A DNA stretch of 64,000 nucleotides from an uncultured Ruminococcus sp. (GCA_902777275.1 CACYTI010000014.1:1-64000); one strand, 5' to 3'. Numbered from the stretch's first letter, positions 8,920 to 18,065 are shown. Numbers and translations: made by a program. The notes: a model not told the origin generated them from the sequence alone.

Positions 8920-9672
8920 ATGGTATCAATCAAAACAGCACGGGAACTTTCTTTGATGAAAGACGCCTGCGAAATATCCGCAGGGGCGCTTCGTGCTGCG
9001 GGAGAGGCCGTAAGGCCGGGTATCTCCACCTATGAAATTGATACAATAGTCCGCAGATATATCGAGAAACAGGGGGCTTCCCCCTCGTTTCTCGGTTACG
9101 GCGGCTTTCCCGCAAGCGCGTGCATTTCCGTAAACAACGTGGTTATCCATGGCATACCCGCAAAAACAACGATTCTCCGCGACGGCGACATAGTCAGCGT
9201 AGACGTCGGCGCGTTCTACAGGGGATTTCACGGCGACAACGCCTATACTTTTCCCTGCGGCACGATAAGCGAAAGCGCAAAGGCTTTGCTTGACGCCACG
9301 AGAGAAAGCCTGTATGAGGGAATTAAGCAGGCAACCGTTTTTAACCGCATAGGCGATATAGGTCACGCGGTTCAGGAGTATGTCGAAGCTCGCGGCTACT
9401 CGGTGGTACGAAATTACGTCGGCCACGGCGTAGGCGCGAAACTGCACGAGGACCCAAGCGTACCGAACTACGGTACAAGCGGCAGAGGCGTAAAGCTTTT
9501 GCCGGGAATGACAATTGCCATCGAACCCATGGTAAACGAGGGCGCGCACCACACCCGTGTTTTGGGTGACAAATGGACGGTCGTCACCGTTGACGGCAGA
9601 CTGTCCGCTCACTTTGAACACACGATCGCGATCACTCCCGACGGGCCCAGGATTTTGACCCTTTGTGAGTAA
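8920..9672 (+). CDS. map: Methionine aminopeptidase, type I
   Basis: A 250-residue methionine aminopeptidase that removes the initiator Met from nascent proteins. The five metal ligands can be traced: Asp in VSVDVGAF, Asp in HGDNAYTF, His in NYVGHGVGAKLHEDP, Glu in IAIEPMVNEG and Glu in HFEHTIAI. It lacks the SH3-binding zinc-finger extension of the longer type Ic form. It starts 2 nt after the adk stop. Confidence 0.98.
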   Translation: MVSIKTARELSLMKDACEISAGALRAAGEAVRPGISTYEIDTIVRRYIEKQGASPSFLGYGGFPASACISVNNVVIHGIPAKTTILRDGDIVSVDVGAFYRGFHGDNAYTFPCGTISESAKALLDATRESLYEGIKQATVFNRIGDIGHAVQEYVEARGYSVVRNYVGHGVGAKLHEDPSVPNYGTSGRGVKLLPGMTIAIEPMVNEGAHHTRVLGDKWTVVTVDGRLSAHFEHTIAITPDGPRILTLCE

Positions 9673-9684
9673 AAGGAAAAGTTT

Positions 9685-9924
9685 ATGAACATACAAAAGG
9701 GAAGCATCGTCAGGGCTTTGGCGGGGCGTGACAAAGGCGGATTCTTTGTTGTGCTCGCCACGGATGGTTCGTTTGCGCTTATAGCAGACGGAAAAAGGCG
9801 GCAGGTTCAGCACCCTAAGCGGAAAAAGCTGATCCACCTGGCGCCGACTGATACTGTTTACGGGGGTTCTCTGGAAACCAATCCGCAAATCAGAAAAGCA
9901 ATCAGAGAATTTAACGGAGGTTAA
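9685..9924 (+). CDS. KOW-domain RNA-binding protein (L14e-like)
   Basis: A 79-residue basic protein. The N-terminal KOW-like motif is visible in [19 protein letters not shown], and the middle is rich in Lys and Arg ([18 protein letters not shown]). Proteins of this kind, annotated as KOW or L14e/L6e/L27e-like RNA-binding proteins, are regularly found between map and infA in Clostridia. Its role is not established; the neighbourhood suggests ribosome or RNA binding. Spacing is 12 nt to map and 7 nt to infA. Confidence 0.85.
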   Translation: MNIQKGSIVRALAGRDKGGFFVVLATDGSFALIADGKRRQVQHPKRKKLIHLAPTDTVYGGSLETNPQIRKAIREFNGG

Positions 9925-9931
9925 CATACTT

Positions 9932-10150
9932 ATGTCCAAGCAGGATGTTATAGAAGTAGAAGGTATTGTCAGAGAAGCTTTGCCGAACGCCCAGTTTAAG
10001 GTTGAGCTTCAAAACGGTCACGTGATATTAGCTGTTATTTCAGGCAAGCTGCGCATGAATTTCATCCGCATTTTGCCGGGCGACAAGGTTACGGTGGAGA
10101 TGTCTCCCTATGACCTGACAAGAGGAAGAATCACCTGGAGATCAAAGTAA
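9932..10150 (+). CDS. infA: Translation initiation factor IF-1
   Basis: A 72-residue IF-1, an S1/OB-fold factor that blocks the A site during initiation. [20 protein letters not shown] and the C-terminal [18 protein letters not shown] match the family closely. The ATG at 9932 follows CGGAGG at the end of the preceding gene. The gene is at its usual place before rpmJ. Confidence 0.98.
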   Translation: MSKQDVIEVEGIVREALPNAQFKVELQNGHVILAVISGKLRMNFIRILPGDKVTVEMSPYDLTRGRITWRSK

Positions 10151-10196
10151 TCTCCAATAGTCAAAACACACTATTTTTGGAAAGGAATGATTGTAA

Positions 10197-10310
10197 GTGA
10201 AAGTCAGACCTTCAGTAAAGAAAATGTGCGACAAATGCAAGGTAATCAAGAGAAAAGGAAAAATTCTTGTTATCTGCGACAACCCCAAGCACAAGCAGCG
10301 TCAGGGATAA
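10197..10310 (+). CDS. rpmJ: 50S ribosomal protein L36
   Basis: A 37-residue L36. Translation from GTG 10197 gives [20 protein letters not shown] and ends NPKHKQRQG. The three Cys and one His (CDKC, then C and H) of the zinc-ribbon form are present. GGAAAGGA is ahead of the start. The TAA stop lies at the very left edge of an inverted-repeat element, whose terminal sequence supplies the last two bases of the stop codon. Confidence 0.97.
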   Translation: MKVRPSVKKMCDKCKVIKRKGKILVICDNPKHKQRQG

Positions 10311-10484
10311 GGAACCACTGATCAATTCACGCCTAACGGCTGGGCACGCAACTCGCTTGCATCTTTTCCGCCGGCTTGCCCAAAAAATCTCGGCAAGGCG
10401 ACAGCCTTACCTCGATTTGTTTGTACAACCCGACGAAAAATCTGACAGCGCGATTTGCGCACCCGAATTAATCAGTGCTTCCTT
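10309..10484. mobile_element. Possible MITE-like element inside the ribosomal operon
   Basis: A 176-bp segment bounded by 20-base terminal inverted repeats with two mismatches: AAGGAACCACTGATCAATTC at 10309-10328 and GAATTAATCAGTGCTTCCTT at 10465-10484. It has no credible gene. A further internal pairing is GGGCACGC against GGCTTGCCC. I found no clear target-site duplication. Small size and terminal repeats suggest a non-autonomous transposable element. A transcribed RNA hairpin or a processed RNA is an alternative reading. Confidence 0.55.
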
Positions 10485-10653
10485 TAGTCGTTGCCGCGAC
10501 AGGGCATAACGCGCACTGAAACGCTCAGCCGGAGCATAGCGGTCAAGGAAGGACCAGGGATACTCAAAGCTCTCCGCTCCCGGCTATGAAAATGATCCGG
10601 CGTTAAAAAATTAAAATGTAACTTTTTTTAAAATAATATGGAGGTGCAACTGA
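10485..10653 (+). other. Gene-free stretch before rpsM
   Basis: A 169-nt stretch between the inverted-repeat element and rpsM. It holds an imperfect hairpin (AGCCGGAGC at about 10529 against GCTCCCGGCT at about 10575) and an A/T-rich run near 10606-10640 before the rpsM ribosome binding site GGAGGTG. I see no coding potential. With the element before it, it separates rpmJ from rpsM, which are normally only tens of bases apart. Confidence 0.5.
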
Positions 10654-11022
10654 ATGGCTCGTATAGCAGGTGTTGACCTGCCGAGAGATAAAAGAGTTGA
10701 AATCGGTTTAACTTATATCTTCGGCATCGGCCGTAAAACTGCAACAGACATTATTGCTGCAACAGGCGTAAATCCTGACACTCGTGTCAGAGATCTGACA
10801 GAAGAAGACGTTTCAAAACTCAGAGAATATATCGAGCATAACTGCCGCGTTGAAGGTGATCTTCGCCGTGACATCGCTTATGATATCAAAAGACTTATCG
10901 ACATTGGCTGTTACCGCGGCGTACGCCACAGAAAGGGACTTCCCGTAAGAGGTCAGCGCTCAAAGACAAACGCGCGTACCCGCAAAGGTCCCCGTAAGAC
11001 AATGGCCAACAAGAAGAAATAA
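10654..11022 (+). CDS. rpsM: 30S ribosomal protein S13
   Basis: A 122-residue S13, the 30S head protein contacting the P-site tRNA and the B1 bridges. It starts [20 protein letters not shown] and has the C-terminal basic tail [27 protein letters not shown] precedes the ATG. This is the first gene of the alpha block, separated from rpmJ by an unusual 343-nt gap. Confidence 0.98.
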   Translation: MARIAGVDLPRDKRVEIGLTYIFGIGRKTATDIIAATGVNPDTRVRDLTEEDVSKLREYIEHNCRVEGDLRRDIAYDIKRLIDIGCYRGVRHRKGLPVRGQRSKTNARTRKGPRKTMANKKK

Positions 11023-11036
11023 GGAGGCACGATATT

Positions 11037-11438
11037 ATGGCAGCACCAAAAGGTGGCAAGAAGGTTATCCGCCGTCGTCGTGAGCGCAAGCACATTGAGA
11101 GAGGCGCGGCGCATATCCAGTCAACATTCAACAACACAATTGTGACTATTTCCGATACACAGGGCAATGCCGTATCTTGGGCGAGCGCAGGCGAGCTCGG
11201 ATTCAGAGGCAGCAAAAAGTCCACTCCCTTCGCGGCTCAGTCGGCAGCCGAAACAGCGGCGAGAGCAGCGATGGAGCACGGCATGAAGTACGTTGAGGTA
11301 TATGTAAAGGGACCCGGACAGGGCAGAGAGGCGGCTATCAGAGCGCTTCAGACCGCAGGTCTTGAGGTAACGATGATCAAAGACGTTACTCCCATTCCCC
11401 ACAACGGTTGCCGTCCTCCCAAGAGAAGACGCGTGTAG
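11037..11438 (+). CDS. rpsK: 30S ribosomal protein S11
   Basis: A 133-residue S11, located in the 30S platform near the Shine-Dalgarno interaction site. The signature [15 protein letters not shown] and the C-terminal [15 protein letters not shown] are typical. AAGGAGG is upstream. The gene lies 14 nt after rpsM and 24 nt before rpsD. Confidence 0.98.
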   Translation: MAAPKGGKKVIRRRRERKHIERGAAHIQSTFNNTIVTISDTQGNAVSWASAGELGFRGSKKSTPFAAQSAAETAARAAMEHGMKYVEVYVKGPGQGREAAIRALQTAGLEVTMIKDVTPIPHNGCRPPKRRRV

Positions 11439-11462
11439 TATTATTTAAGGAGGAAATTTTAC

Positions 11463-12065
11463 ATGGCTAAGAATATGCAGCCGATCGCCAAGCGCTGCAG
11501 AGCGTTGGGCATTTCTCCCGCTGTTATGGGTTACAGCAAAAAGACTTCCAACAGAAACCCCGGCGGAAAAATGAGAAGAAAAAAGAGCGAATACAGCATG
11601 CAGCTTACAGAGAAGCAGAAGGTAAAGTTTATTTACGGTGTTCTCGAAAAGCAGTTCCATGCTTACTATGAAAAAGCTGAAAAGGCAGAGGGCAAAACCG
11701 GTGAGGAACTGCTCTCGATCGTAGAGCGCAGACTCGACAACGTTGTTTACCGTCTCGGTCTTGCAGCCACAAGAAGAGAAGCAAGACAGTTGGTTAACCA
11801 CGCTCATTTTACCGTGAACGGCAAAAAGGTCAACATTCCTTCCTACCTTGTTAAGGTGGGCGACGTTATCGCCGTTAAGGAATCCAGCCGTTCAACAACA
11901 AGATTTAAAGCAATCGCGGAGGGCGAAAATGCTTCAATGGTCACTCCCAAGTGGCTTGAGAAGGATCAAAACCTCCTCGGCGGCAAGGTCGTTGCCATTC
12001 CCCAGAGAGATGACATCGACTATCCCGTTGAAGAGCACCTCATCGTTGAGTTGTACTCCAAGTAA
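11463..12065 (+). CDS. rpsD: 30S ribosomal protein S4
   Basis: A 200-residue S4, a primary 16S rRNA binder that nucleates 30S assembly; in some bacteria it represses its own operon. It has the S4 RNA-binding domain ([20 protein letters not shown], then [20 protein letters not shown]). The N-terminus [19 protein letters not shown] has no CxxC zinc knuckle, so it is the zinc-free form. AGGAGG precedes the start. Confidence 0.97.
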   Translation: MAKNMQPIAKRCRALGISPAVMGYSKKTSNRNPGGKMRRKKSEYSMQLTEKQKVKFIYGVLEKQFHAYYEKAEKAEGKTGEELLSIVERRLDNVVYRLGLAATRREARQLVNHAHFTVNGKKVNIPSYLVKVGDVIAVKESSRSTTRFKAIAEGENASMVTPKWLEKDQNLLGGKVVAIPQRDDIDYPVEEHLIVELYSK

Positions 12066-12147
12066 TCGCATTATTATTTTCACAGGCAGATTACACACAC
12101 ATACCTGCCGGAGCGCTTCGGCAGCATAATGTAAGGAGGATTCGCGA

Positions 12148-13101
12148 ATGATTGAAATTGAAAAGCCAAGAATTGAAACCGCAGAATTAACCGAGGACGG
12201 AAAGTACGGTAAGTTCGTTGTCGAGCCGCTTGAGCGCGGCTTCGGCAACACTCTCGGCAACAGCCTTCGCAGAGTGCTGCTTTCCTCACTTGAGGGCTGT
12301 GCTGTCACATCTATCAAGATTGACGGCGTTCTTCACGAATTTTCAACTATTCCGGGCGTCAAGGAAGACGTAACGGAGATTGTGCTCAATATGAAAAGTC
12401 TTGTTGCAAAGCTTTTTGAAACAAGCCCCAAGGTCGTTGAAATCAACGCCGAGGGTCCCTGCGAGGTCACTGCCGCTGACGTCAAATGTGACAACGAGGT
12501 TGAAATTCTCAATCCCGAGCTGCACATCGCCACCTTAGGCGACGGAGCAAAGCTCAACATGGAAATCACCGTTGACAAGGGCAGAGGCTATGTTCCCTCT
12601 GAAAGGAACAAGCAGTTAAGCGGCAACAATGTTATCGGCGTTTTGCCGATTGACTCAATCTACACACCTGTGTTAAAGGTAAACTACACAGTTGACAATA
12701 CCCGCGTTGGTCAGATAACCGACTACGACAAGCTTACGCTCGACGTATGGACCAACGGCGTTATCAACGCCGAAGAGGCTGTGTCGCTTGCGGCAAAGGT
12801 GCTCACCGAGCATCTCAACCTCTTTGTTAACCTCTCAGACAAGGCTTCTTCCGCAGAGGTTATGGTAGAAAAGGACGACAAGGGCAAGGAGAAGATCCTT
12901 GAAATGACTATCGAGGACCTCGATCTGTCTGTCCGTTCCTTCAACTGCCTCAAGCGCGCGGGCATTAACACGGTTGAAGATTTGATTAATAAATCCGAAG
13001 AGGATATGATGAAGGTGCGCAACCTCGGCAGAAAGTCGCTTGAAGAGGTTGTTCAAAAGCTCGAATCCCTCGGCTTCGGTCTTCAAAAGGAAGACGAATA
13101 A
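12148..13101 (+). CDS. rpoA: DNA-directed RNA polymerase subunit alpha
   Basis: A 317-residue alpha subunit. The N-terminal dimerisation domain includes [20 protein letters not shown]; the C-terminal domain, which binds UP elements and activators, includes [11 protein letters not shown] and [17 protein letters not shown]. The start ATG 12148 follows AAGGAGG. An 82-nt spacer after rpsD includes a short hairpin-forming run (GCAGATTACACACACATACCTGCCGG region) of no clear role. Confidence 0.98.
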   Translation: MIEIEKPRIETAELTEDGKYGKFVVEPLERGFGNTLGNSLRRVLLSSLEGCAVTSIKIDGVLHEFSTIPGVKEDVTEIVLNMKSLVAKLFETSPKVVEINAEGPCEVTAADVKCDNEVEILNPELHIATLGDGAKLNMEITVDKGRGYVPSERNKQLSGNNVIGVLPIDSIYTPVLKVNYTVDNTRVGQITDYDKLTLDVWTNGVINAEEAVSLAAKVLTEHLNLFVNLSDKASSAEVMVEKDDKGKEKILEMTIEDLDLSVRSFNCLKRAGINTVEDLINKSEEDMMKVRNLGRKSLEEVVQKLESLGFGLQKEDE

Positions 13102-13139
13102 ATTGACCCTTTGAATCTTACGGTAAAGGAGTGAAAGAA

Positions 13140-13481
13140 ATGCCAGGTACCAGAAAACTGGGAAGAACCACTGCTCAGAGAACAGCAATGCTTCGCGCGA
13201 TGGTTACTTTCCTTCTCGAAAACGGCAAAATTGAAACCACAAATACTCGCGCCAAGGAAGTTCAGGCCATGGCGGAGAAAATGATTACAACCGCAAAAAC
13301 CAACACCCTTCACAACAGACGCCTCGTATTGGCTTTTGTAACTAAAGAGGATGTTGTTTCAAAGCTCTTCTCCGAAATTGCTCCCAAGTACGCTGACCGC
13401 AACGGCGGCTACACCAGAGTGACAAAAATCGGTCCCCGTCGCGGCGACGGCGCCGAAATGGCGATCATCGAGCTGGTTTAA
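13140..13481 (+). CDS. rplQ: 50S ribosomal protein L17
   Basis: A 113-residue L17 near the exit tunnel and the last gene of the ribosomal cluster. I chose ATG 13140, which gives the family start [18 protein letters not shown] with AAGGAG ten bases ahead; in-frame GTG 13131 would overlap that site. The C-terminal [20 protein letters not shown] is conserved. A hairpin terminator follows at 13501. Confidence 0.97.
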   Translation: MPGTRKLGRTTAQRTAMLRAMVTFLLENGKIETTNTRAKEVQAMAEKMITTAKTNTLHNRRLVLAFVTKEDVVSKLFSEIAPKYADRNGGYTRVTKIGPRRGDGAEMAIIELV

Positions 13482-13500
13482 TCGAATATTTTATTATCAG

Positions 13501-13521
13501 GGGTCGGCGTTACGCCGACCC
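13501..13521 (+). terminator. Hairpin terminator of the ribosomal operon
   Basis: A perfect nine-base stem GGGTCGGCG / CGCCGACCC around TTA, 20 nt after rplQ. It is followed by CTTGCTGCATTTT, a weak T-run. It likely ends the long ribosomal transcript. Confidence 0.75.
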
Positions 13522-13542
13522 TTGCTGCATTTTAAAAGCCCG

Positions 13543-13571
13543 TTGCGTTTGCGCTTCCGATATGGTAGAAT
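13543..13571 (+). promoter_or_regulatory. Promoter for the macro-domain gene
   Basis: TTGCGT at 13543-13548 and TAGAAT at 13566-13571 with a 17-base spacer, a good sigma-A match. It lies just after the L17 terminator and 30 nt before the start of the macro-domain gene. Confidence 0.6.
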
Positions 13572-13602
13572 AAATACATAAACCCGAAATGAGGTGCAGA
13601 AT

Positions 13603-14568
13603 ATGCCTATTCAGATCGTAAGAAACGATATCACAAAAATGAATTGCGACGCCATTGTAAACGCTGCCAACAATTCTTTGCTCGGCGGGGGAGGGGTTGA
13701 CGGCGCTATTCACCGGGCAGCGGGCGAGAAACTGCTTGCGGAGTGCAAAAAGTTAGGCGGCTGCAGAACAGGCGAGGCGAAGATAACAAAAGCCTACAAG
13801 CTGCCCTGCAAATACATTATTCACACGGTCGGTCCCGTTTGGCACGGCGGAGCTTACGGCGAAGAGGAATTGCTGATTTCCTGCTACCGTAATTCGCTTA
13901 TGCTTGCAGAGAAGTATAAGTGCAAATCGGTCGCGTTTCCGCTGATTTCGGCGGGAGCCTACGGCTATCCCAAGGAGCACGCGCTTCAAATCGCGGTCAC
14001 TGAAATATGCAAATTTTTGATGAAAAACGACATCACGGTATATATAGTGGTGTTTGACAAGGATTGCTTCCAAATCAGCAAGCGGCTGATCCACGATATC
14101 ACCGAGTACATCGACGAGCGTTATGTTGAAGAGCACTATAATGAAAGAACAAGGCGTTTGATGAATTATCCGTTTGGCGGTCAAGAGCTGACGGAACCGA
14201 TTAGTCTCAGCGACGCGGTAGGACAGATAGACGAAAGCTTTTCGCAAATGCTTATTCGTAAAATAGATGAAAAGGGCATGACCGACGCTCAGTGCTACAA
14301 AAAGGCGAACGTTGACCGAAAGCTCTTTTCCAAGATAAAGAACAACGTGCTATATAAGCCGAAAAAAACAACGGCGGTCGCGTTTGCCGTCGCGCTTGAG
14401 CTTCCTTTCGGCGAGCTGAAGGATATGCTGTCAAAGGCTGGCTTTTCGCTGACCCACAGCAACAAATTCGACATAATTATAGAGTACTTTGTAAAAAAGG
14501 GAGAATACGATATTTTCAAAATCAACGAGGCGCTGTTCGAGTTTGACCAGCCCTTGCTCGGAATATAA
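13603..14568 (+). CDS. Macro-domain protein with a C-terminal helical (HTH-like) domain
   Basis: A 321-residue two-domain protein. Residues ~1-170 form a macro domain, which binds or hydrolyses ADP-ribose derivatives: [20 protein letters not shown] and [13 protein letters not shown] are the ligand-binding loops. Residues ~200-321 form a separate helical domain ([20 protein letters not shown], later [15 protein letters not shown]) that looks like a helix-turn-helix fold of the XRE kind, so DNA or protein binding is possible. I chose ATG 13603 over in-frame GTG 13594 because GAGGTG at 13591-13596 serves as its ribosome binding site. It has its own promoter. Function in ADP-ribosylation control or stress signalling is an inference. 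Confidence 0.85.
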   Translation: MPIQIVRNDITKMNCDAIVNAANNSLLGGGGVDGAIHRAAGEKLLAECKKLGGCRTGEAKITKAYKLPCKYIIHTVGPVWHGGAYGEEELLISCYRNSLMLAEKYKCKSVAFPLISAGAYGYPKEHALQIAVTEICKFLMKNDITVYIVVFDKDCFQISKRLIHDITEYIDERYVEEHYNERTRRLMNYPFGGQELTEPISLSDAVGQIDESFSQMLIRKIDEKGMTDAQCYKKANVDRKLFSKIKNNVLYKPKKTTAVAFAVALELPFGELKDMLSKAGFSLTHSNKFDIIIEYFVKKGEYDIFKINEALFEFDQPLLGI

Positions 14569-14592
14569 ATTAGGGAATCTCTGATAATTCAA

Positions 14593-14718
14593 TGTCATGC
14601 AGAAGTGCGGAAGATTTATAGCAGAATGTTGTCAAAGCTCCGCAGGAATACTGACGTATTTCAAGGAGATTTGGCAAGACTATGCCGTAATTATACTGCT
14701 GTGCCGCTCGAAATGACA
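14593..14718. repeat. 126-bp imperfect palindrome
   Basis: A long imperfect inverted repeat. TGTCAT at 14593 pairs with ATGACA at 14713, TTGTCAAAGCTCC pairs with GGAGATTTGGCAA, and the centre is AATACTGACGTATT. It follows the macro-domain gene by 24 nt and could fold as one long hairpin RNA. It may be a repeated intergenic (MITE-like) element or a transcription terminator; no gene is visible in it. Confidence 0.5.
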
Positions 14719-14783
14719 GCGTTGTTTAACTGTTACATTTTCGTTACATAATCATTCTGATTTGATTATTTTTATCAATTATC

Positions 14784-14812
14784 TTGAATAATATGAAATA
14801 ATATGTTAAAAT
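14784..14812 (+). promoter_or_regulatory. Promoter for the dockerin protein gene
   Basis: TTGAAT (14784-14789), 17-base spacer, TAAAAT (14807-14812), in a very A/T-rich stretch. The predicted leader is about 155 nt and includes a hairpin of CACAGA near 14869 with TCTGTG near 14895, which may influence expression. Confidence 0.5.
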
Positions 14813-14975
14813 ATACTATATTTTTCAAAATGTTGTGACACAGAAATGACAACACACAAAACTACCACAGAGCAGCACGGTTTACCGCTCTCATCTGTGT
14901 TTATTGCTGTAGATTTATCATAGTCATAGTGAAAAATATGCTTGTGCTTTTTTATAAATTAGGAGGAGATGTTTT

Positions 14976-17036
14976 ATGAAATTAAAAAAACAAGCAAAAA
15001 AGGTCACAGCCGCTGCGCTCGCGGTGTTGATGGCAACCGGCGTTGTTCAGACCGGCGTTTTCAGCTCATTTGCTGCCGGGGAACAGGAAGCCGCTCCATT
15101 GCTTTGGGGTGATGTTGATGCGGACGGACTTATCACTGTTGCCGACGCAACCGCGATTCAGCGGTTCAGCATTGAGCTTCCCGCAGGCATTGAAAGCTTC
15201 AACAGAGCAGTTGCCGACGTAAACGCCGACAACAGAGTTTCCATCCTCGACGTTACCTGCATACAGAAGTATCTTGCCGAGTACGTTGCAGACTACGGCA
15301 GAACCGCTCAGCCCTACGACATAAACACGGCATTCTCAACAAAACAGGTCCCCGTACTGCGCAACAGCCTCGACAGCACCGAGACCGCGAACCTGCGCGT
15401 TTATGAGGATCTGCCCAACGTGCCTTATATAAACGTCAAGGAATTTTACGATCAGTTCTATCTTGTAAACACCGATCTGACCGAAGGTATGACCTGCGCG
15501 CAGGACGGCGGCAACTATACCTTAACTAATATTGCAGGCAAGACCGCGATATTTGACGTTGATGCAGACACGATCTATGCAGCAAACCTTGAGGATTTTA
15601 TAACTTCCGCTTATAATTTGCAGGTCTTAATGTCCGGCAGTGTGGATAAAAACTATCCGTTTGTCATGATGAAAGAAGTAACTGAGCCTGAAGATTCCAC
15701 ACCCATAACACTGAGCCTCGGTGACTATGGCATCGACCTCAGAGGCGACGAGACCGGAGTTTACGCTCCTCTTGCCACCGTCAGCGATATCTTTGCTTCC
15801 GCTGAAACCTATCGTGTTGTGTATTCAGGCAAAAAAATCTACACCGCTGATTACTCCGGTTTGTATGTGCCTACTCCCGCGCTTAACACCGACCCCGACT
15901 TTATCACAGACGTTGAGACAGATCACCCTGCTGATCTGGCGGACTTCACCTACCGCGAACTGTGCTTCAACATTGATTTGTGGTACGGTCAGCCCGGTCA
16001 GGAATGGGTCCATGACGATTTGCAGACTATGAAGCTCGACGAGCTCCTTACAGCGAAATATCCCGATATCAAGGAAAATCTGCTTTCCACCGAATTCAAT
16101 ACCTATTTTGCCGGAATGTTGAATTTGATCAATGGTATACTGTTCGACGGAGGACATACAACTTTGGCTTCCCGACTGTTAAGTGAAGACCAAGATCTTG
16201 CTTCGTATGCGGTGAGAACGATGACAGATAAAGACTACGCTTGGAAGTTCATCGAATCACAGATAGTAAAGCCCCGACAAACTGAACGCCGTGTTGCTAC
16301 CCGAGACGCCGCCTACGGCGATAACTATTACATTGAGCAGGGCGATACCGCGATGATCCGCTTCGACAGCTTTGTGGTAGATTTTGAGGGTTGGAAGGCT
16401 TTTTATGCCGGTAACGGCGATCGTCCGTTGAAATTCAATCAGGGTGGCAAGGAAACATATGATACCGTTGGAGTTGTCCTCTCCGGTCTTGAGCGCGCCA
16501 AGCAGAATCCCGAAATCAAGAACATCATCATTGATATGAGCTGCAACGGCGGCGGTGATTCAGCTGCGATGAACGCGATCGAGTGGATTATGACCGGCAA
16601 GGGCTATATCCGCTTTAATAGCCGGATTACCCAGCGCCAAAAGACCGTCAATGCTCAGTTTGACATGAACTTTGACGGCAAATTCGACGAGAACGACGTC
16701 AGCCCCTATACCGGCTATAACTACGGTGTGCTGACCAGCAACTATGCCTTCTCCTGCGGAAACGCATATCCGTGGTTTATGCATGAGAATGGCGCGATGA
16801 TCCTTGGTCAGAAGAGCTCCGGCGGCGCCTGTGCTATCCGATTAACTTCTGCCGCAGGCGTTGAATTTGCCTGCTCAGCAGCATCCAGCAGTATCGTCAG
16901 CGACTCCGGTGAGAATGTTGACTTCGGTTGTCCTCTTGACGCCGACCTGACTGTTGAAGGCGAGAATCCCTACGAGAACTTCTACGATTTGAGTCTGCTC
17001 AGCGAGAAGATGAACGAGTATTATAAAGCCGGATAA
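14976..17036 (+). CDS. Secreted protein: dockerin repeats plus S41-peptidase-like domain
   Basis: A 686-residue protein with a clear signal peptide (KKQAKK, hydrophobic core, cleavage near FAAGEQ). Two dockerin-type calcium loops follow directly (GDVDADGLITVADATAIQ and ADVNADNRVSILDVTCIQ), so the dockerin is N-terminal. The C-terminal third resembles S41 (tail-specific/C-terminal processing) peptidases: DMSCNGGGD at 520-528, SNYAFSCGNA with Ser593 as candidate nucleophile, and GQKSSGG. An EF-hand-like DMNFDGKFDEND (563-574) is inserted between them. The expected catalytic Lys after the Ser is not obvious, so activity is uncertain. AGGAGGA precedes the ATG. It is probably exported and held by a cohesin or surface scaffold. 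Confidence 0.85.
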   Translation: MKLKKQAKKVTAAALAVLMATGVVQTGVFSSFAAGEQEAAPLLWGDVDADGLITVADATAIQRFSIELPAGIESFNRAVADVNADNRVSILDVTCIQKYLAEYVADYGRTAQPYDINTAFSTKQVPVLRNSLDSTETANLRVYEDLPNVPYINVKEFYDQFYLVNTDLTEGMTCAQDGGNYTLTNIAGKTAIFDVDADTIYAANLEDFITSAYNLQVLMSGSVDKNYPFVMMKEVTEPEDSTPITLSLGDYGIDLRGDETGVYAPLATVSDIFASAETYRVVYSGKKIYTADYSGLYVPTPALNTDPDFITDVETDHPADLADFTYRELCFNIDLWYGQPGQEWVHDDLQTMKLDELLTAKYPDIKENLLSTEFNTYFAGMLNLINGILFDGGHTTLASRLLSEDQDLASYAVRTMTDKDYAWKFIESQIVKPRQTERRVATRDAAYGDNYYIEQGDTAMIRFDSFVVDFEGWKAFYAGNGDRPLKFNQGGKETYDTVGVVLSGLERAKQNPEIKNIIIDMSCNGGGDSAAMNAIEWIMTGKGYIRFNSRITQRQKTVNAQFDMNFDGKFDENDVSPYTGYNYGVLTSNYAFSCGNAYPWFMHENGAMILGQKSSGGACAIRLTSAAGVEFACSAASSSIVSDSGENVDFGCPLDADLTVEGENPYENFYDLSLLSEKMNEYYKAG

Positions 17037-17096
17037 GCAAGATTTATTCAGATGTTGGCGGCATAAACCGTATGCAGCGAACAGTTGCCTTATTAA

Positions 17097-17137
17097 TTAT
17101 CCCGCGCCCGGAATATTGAATTCCCGGCGCGGGATAA
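17097..17137. terminator. Bidirectional terminator
   Basis: A GC-rich inverted repeat: TTATCCCGCGCC...GGAATATTGAATTCC...GGCGCGGGATAA. It lies between two convergent genes and can serve both strands. Confidence 0.75.
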
Positions 17138-17155
17138 CTGTTTGTGTTATTATGT

Positions 17156-17926
17156 TTACTCAATTCTTATCACTTGCTCGTAGAGCAAAATGTATTTGCC
17201 GAAAAGTTCTTCGTTTCCGTGATAGTGTCCGAAGAACCATTTTTTGAAACTGAGCCGCTGCGCAAGCTCGTCGAAGTACGCCGTCAGCTTGTCGGGCTTC
17301 ATTCGGGTGTAAAACATTTTATTGACCACGGAACACGGCGCGCAGTGCGAGATAACATAGTCGACCTTGTAATTTGCTTTTTCAAGGTTGCGCTCGGCGT
17401 TTTGGATTTCCTCATCGCCGGGGAGCTCCTCCGCCCACCACGAAACGCGGTTTATGCGGAACATCTTTCTCTGTCTGCGCCATTTACTGACGGTTTCTTT
17501 GAATTTCTCCTGCGTATCAAAATCCTCCGGGTCGAGAATGCCATCCGGAATGTCGTGCGAGGCGGCTCCCCCGAACGTGAAAAATTTCTTTCCTTCAAAA
17601 TCATAAATTTCACCGCGCATAAGGTGATAGACGCTTCGGCTGATTTTGTGTGCCTTGCCGCCGTGAAAATCAACGACCTCAAACTCGTTGTTCAAACGGT
17701 CAAAGTTTTCGTGATTGCCGTCGACAAAGACCGTTGTAAACGGCTTGCGGTCAAGCCACGAAAGCCAATACTGCTCCGACGGACTGACGCCGCCGGCGTT
17801 CCATACCGCGCCGAAATCACCGCAGACAATTACAAGATCGTCCTTTGTCATTCCCTTTTGCTCGGGAAAATAGCGGGAAGATAACTTTGAAAATTCACTG
17901 TGGCAGTCGCCTGTTACAAAAATCAT
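17156..17926 (-). CDS. Metallophosphoesterase
   Basis: A 256-residue calcineurin-like phosphoesterase, probably cytosolic. The metal-binding motifs run in order: GDCHSEF near residue 6, GDFGAVW, GNHENFDRLN and GHYHGNEELFG near the C-terminus. I chose ATG 17926 (MIFVTGDCHSEF) because GGAG lies eight bases upstream; in-frame ATG 17944 has none. It stands alone. The substrate cannot be told from sequence; a phosphodiester or phosphoprotein substrate is possible. Confidence 0.88.
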   Translation of the reverse strand: MIFVTGDCHSEFSKLSSRYFPEQKGMTKDDLVIVCGDFGAVWNAGGVSPSEQYWLSWLDRKPFTTVFVDGNHENFDRLNNEFEVVDFHGGKAHKISRSVYHLMRGEIYDFEGKKFFTFGGAASHDIPDGILDPEDFDTQEKFKETVSKWRRQRKMFRINRVSWWAEELPGDEEIQNAERNLEKANYKVDYVISHCAPCSVVNKMFYTRMKPDKLTAYFDELAQRLSFKKWFFGHYHGNEELFGKYILLYEQVIRIE

Positions 17927-18029
17927 GCTGTCAACTCCAATCATAAATATAGTAAACTCAATTTTACTCTTTTTTTGATTGTTGTCAAGAGCTTATTTGC
18001 GGCGGCAAATAATTATGACGTTGAAAAAA

Positions 18030-18047
18030 CGGCGGCAAACGCCGCCG
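18030..18047 (-). terminator. Rho-independent terminator of the mreB-like gene
   Basis: A perfect seven-base stem CGGCGGC / GCCGCCG. On the minus strand it is followed by TTTTTT (18024-18029). It lies 19 nt after the stop of the MreB-like gene. Confidence 0.85.
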
Positions 18048-18065
18048 CTGATACTCAAATATTGA

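Noticed and set aside
10267..10509. An 80-codon open frame across rpmJ and the inverted-repeat element
   Set aside because: No ribosome binding site, low-complexity composition, and it overlaps rpmJ and the element; treated as chance.
17144..17884. A 246-codon open frame on the + strand opposite the metallophosphoesterase gene
   Set aside because: It is the mirror of a clear enzyme gene with all metal motifs; no signal of its own.
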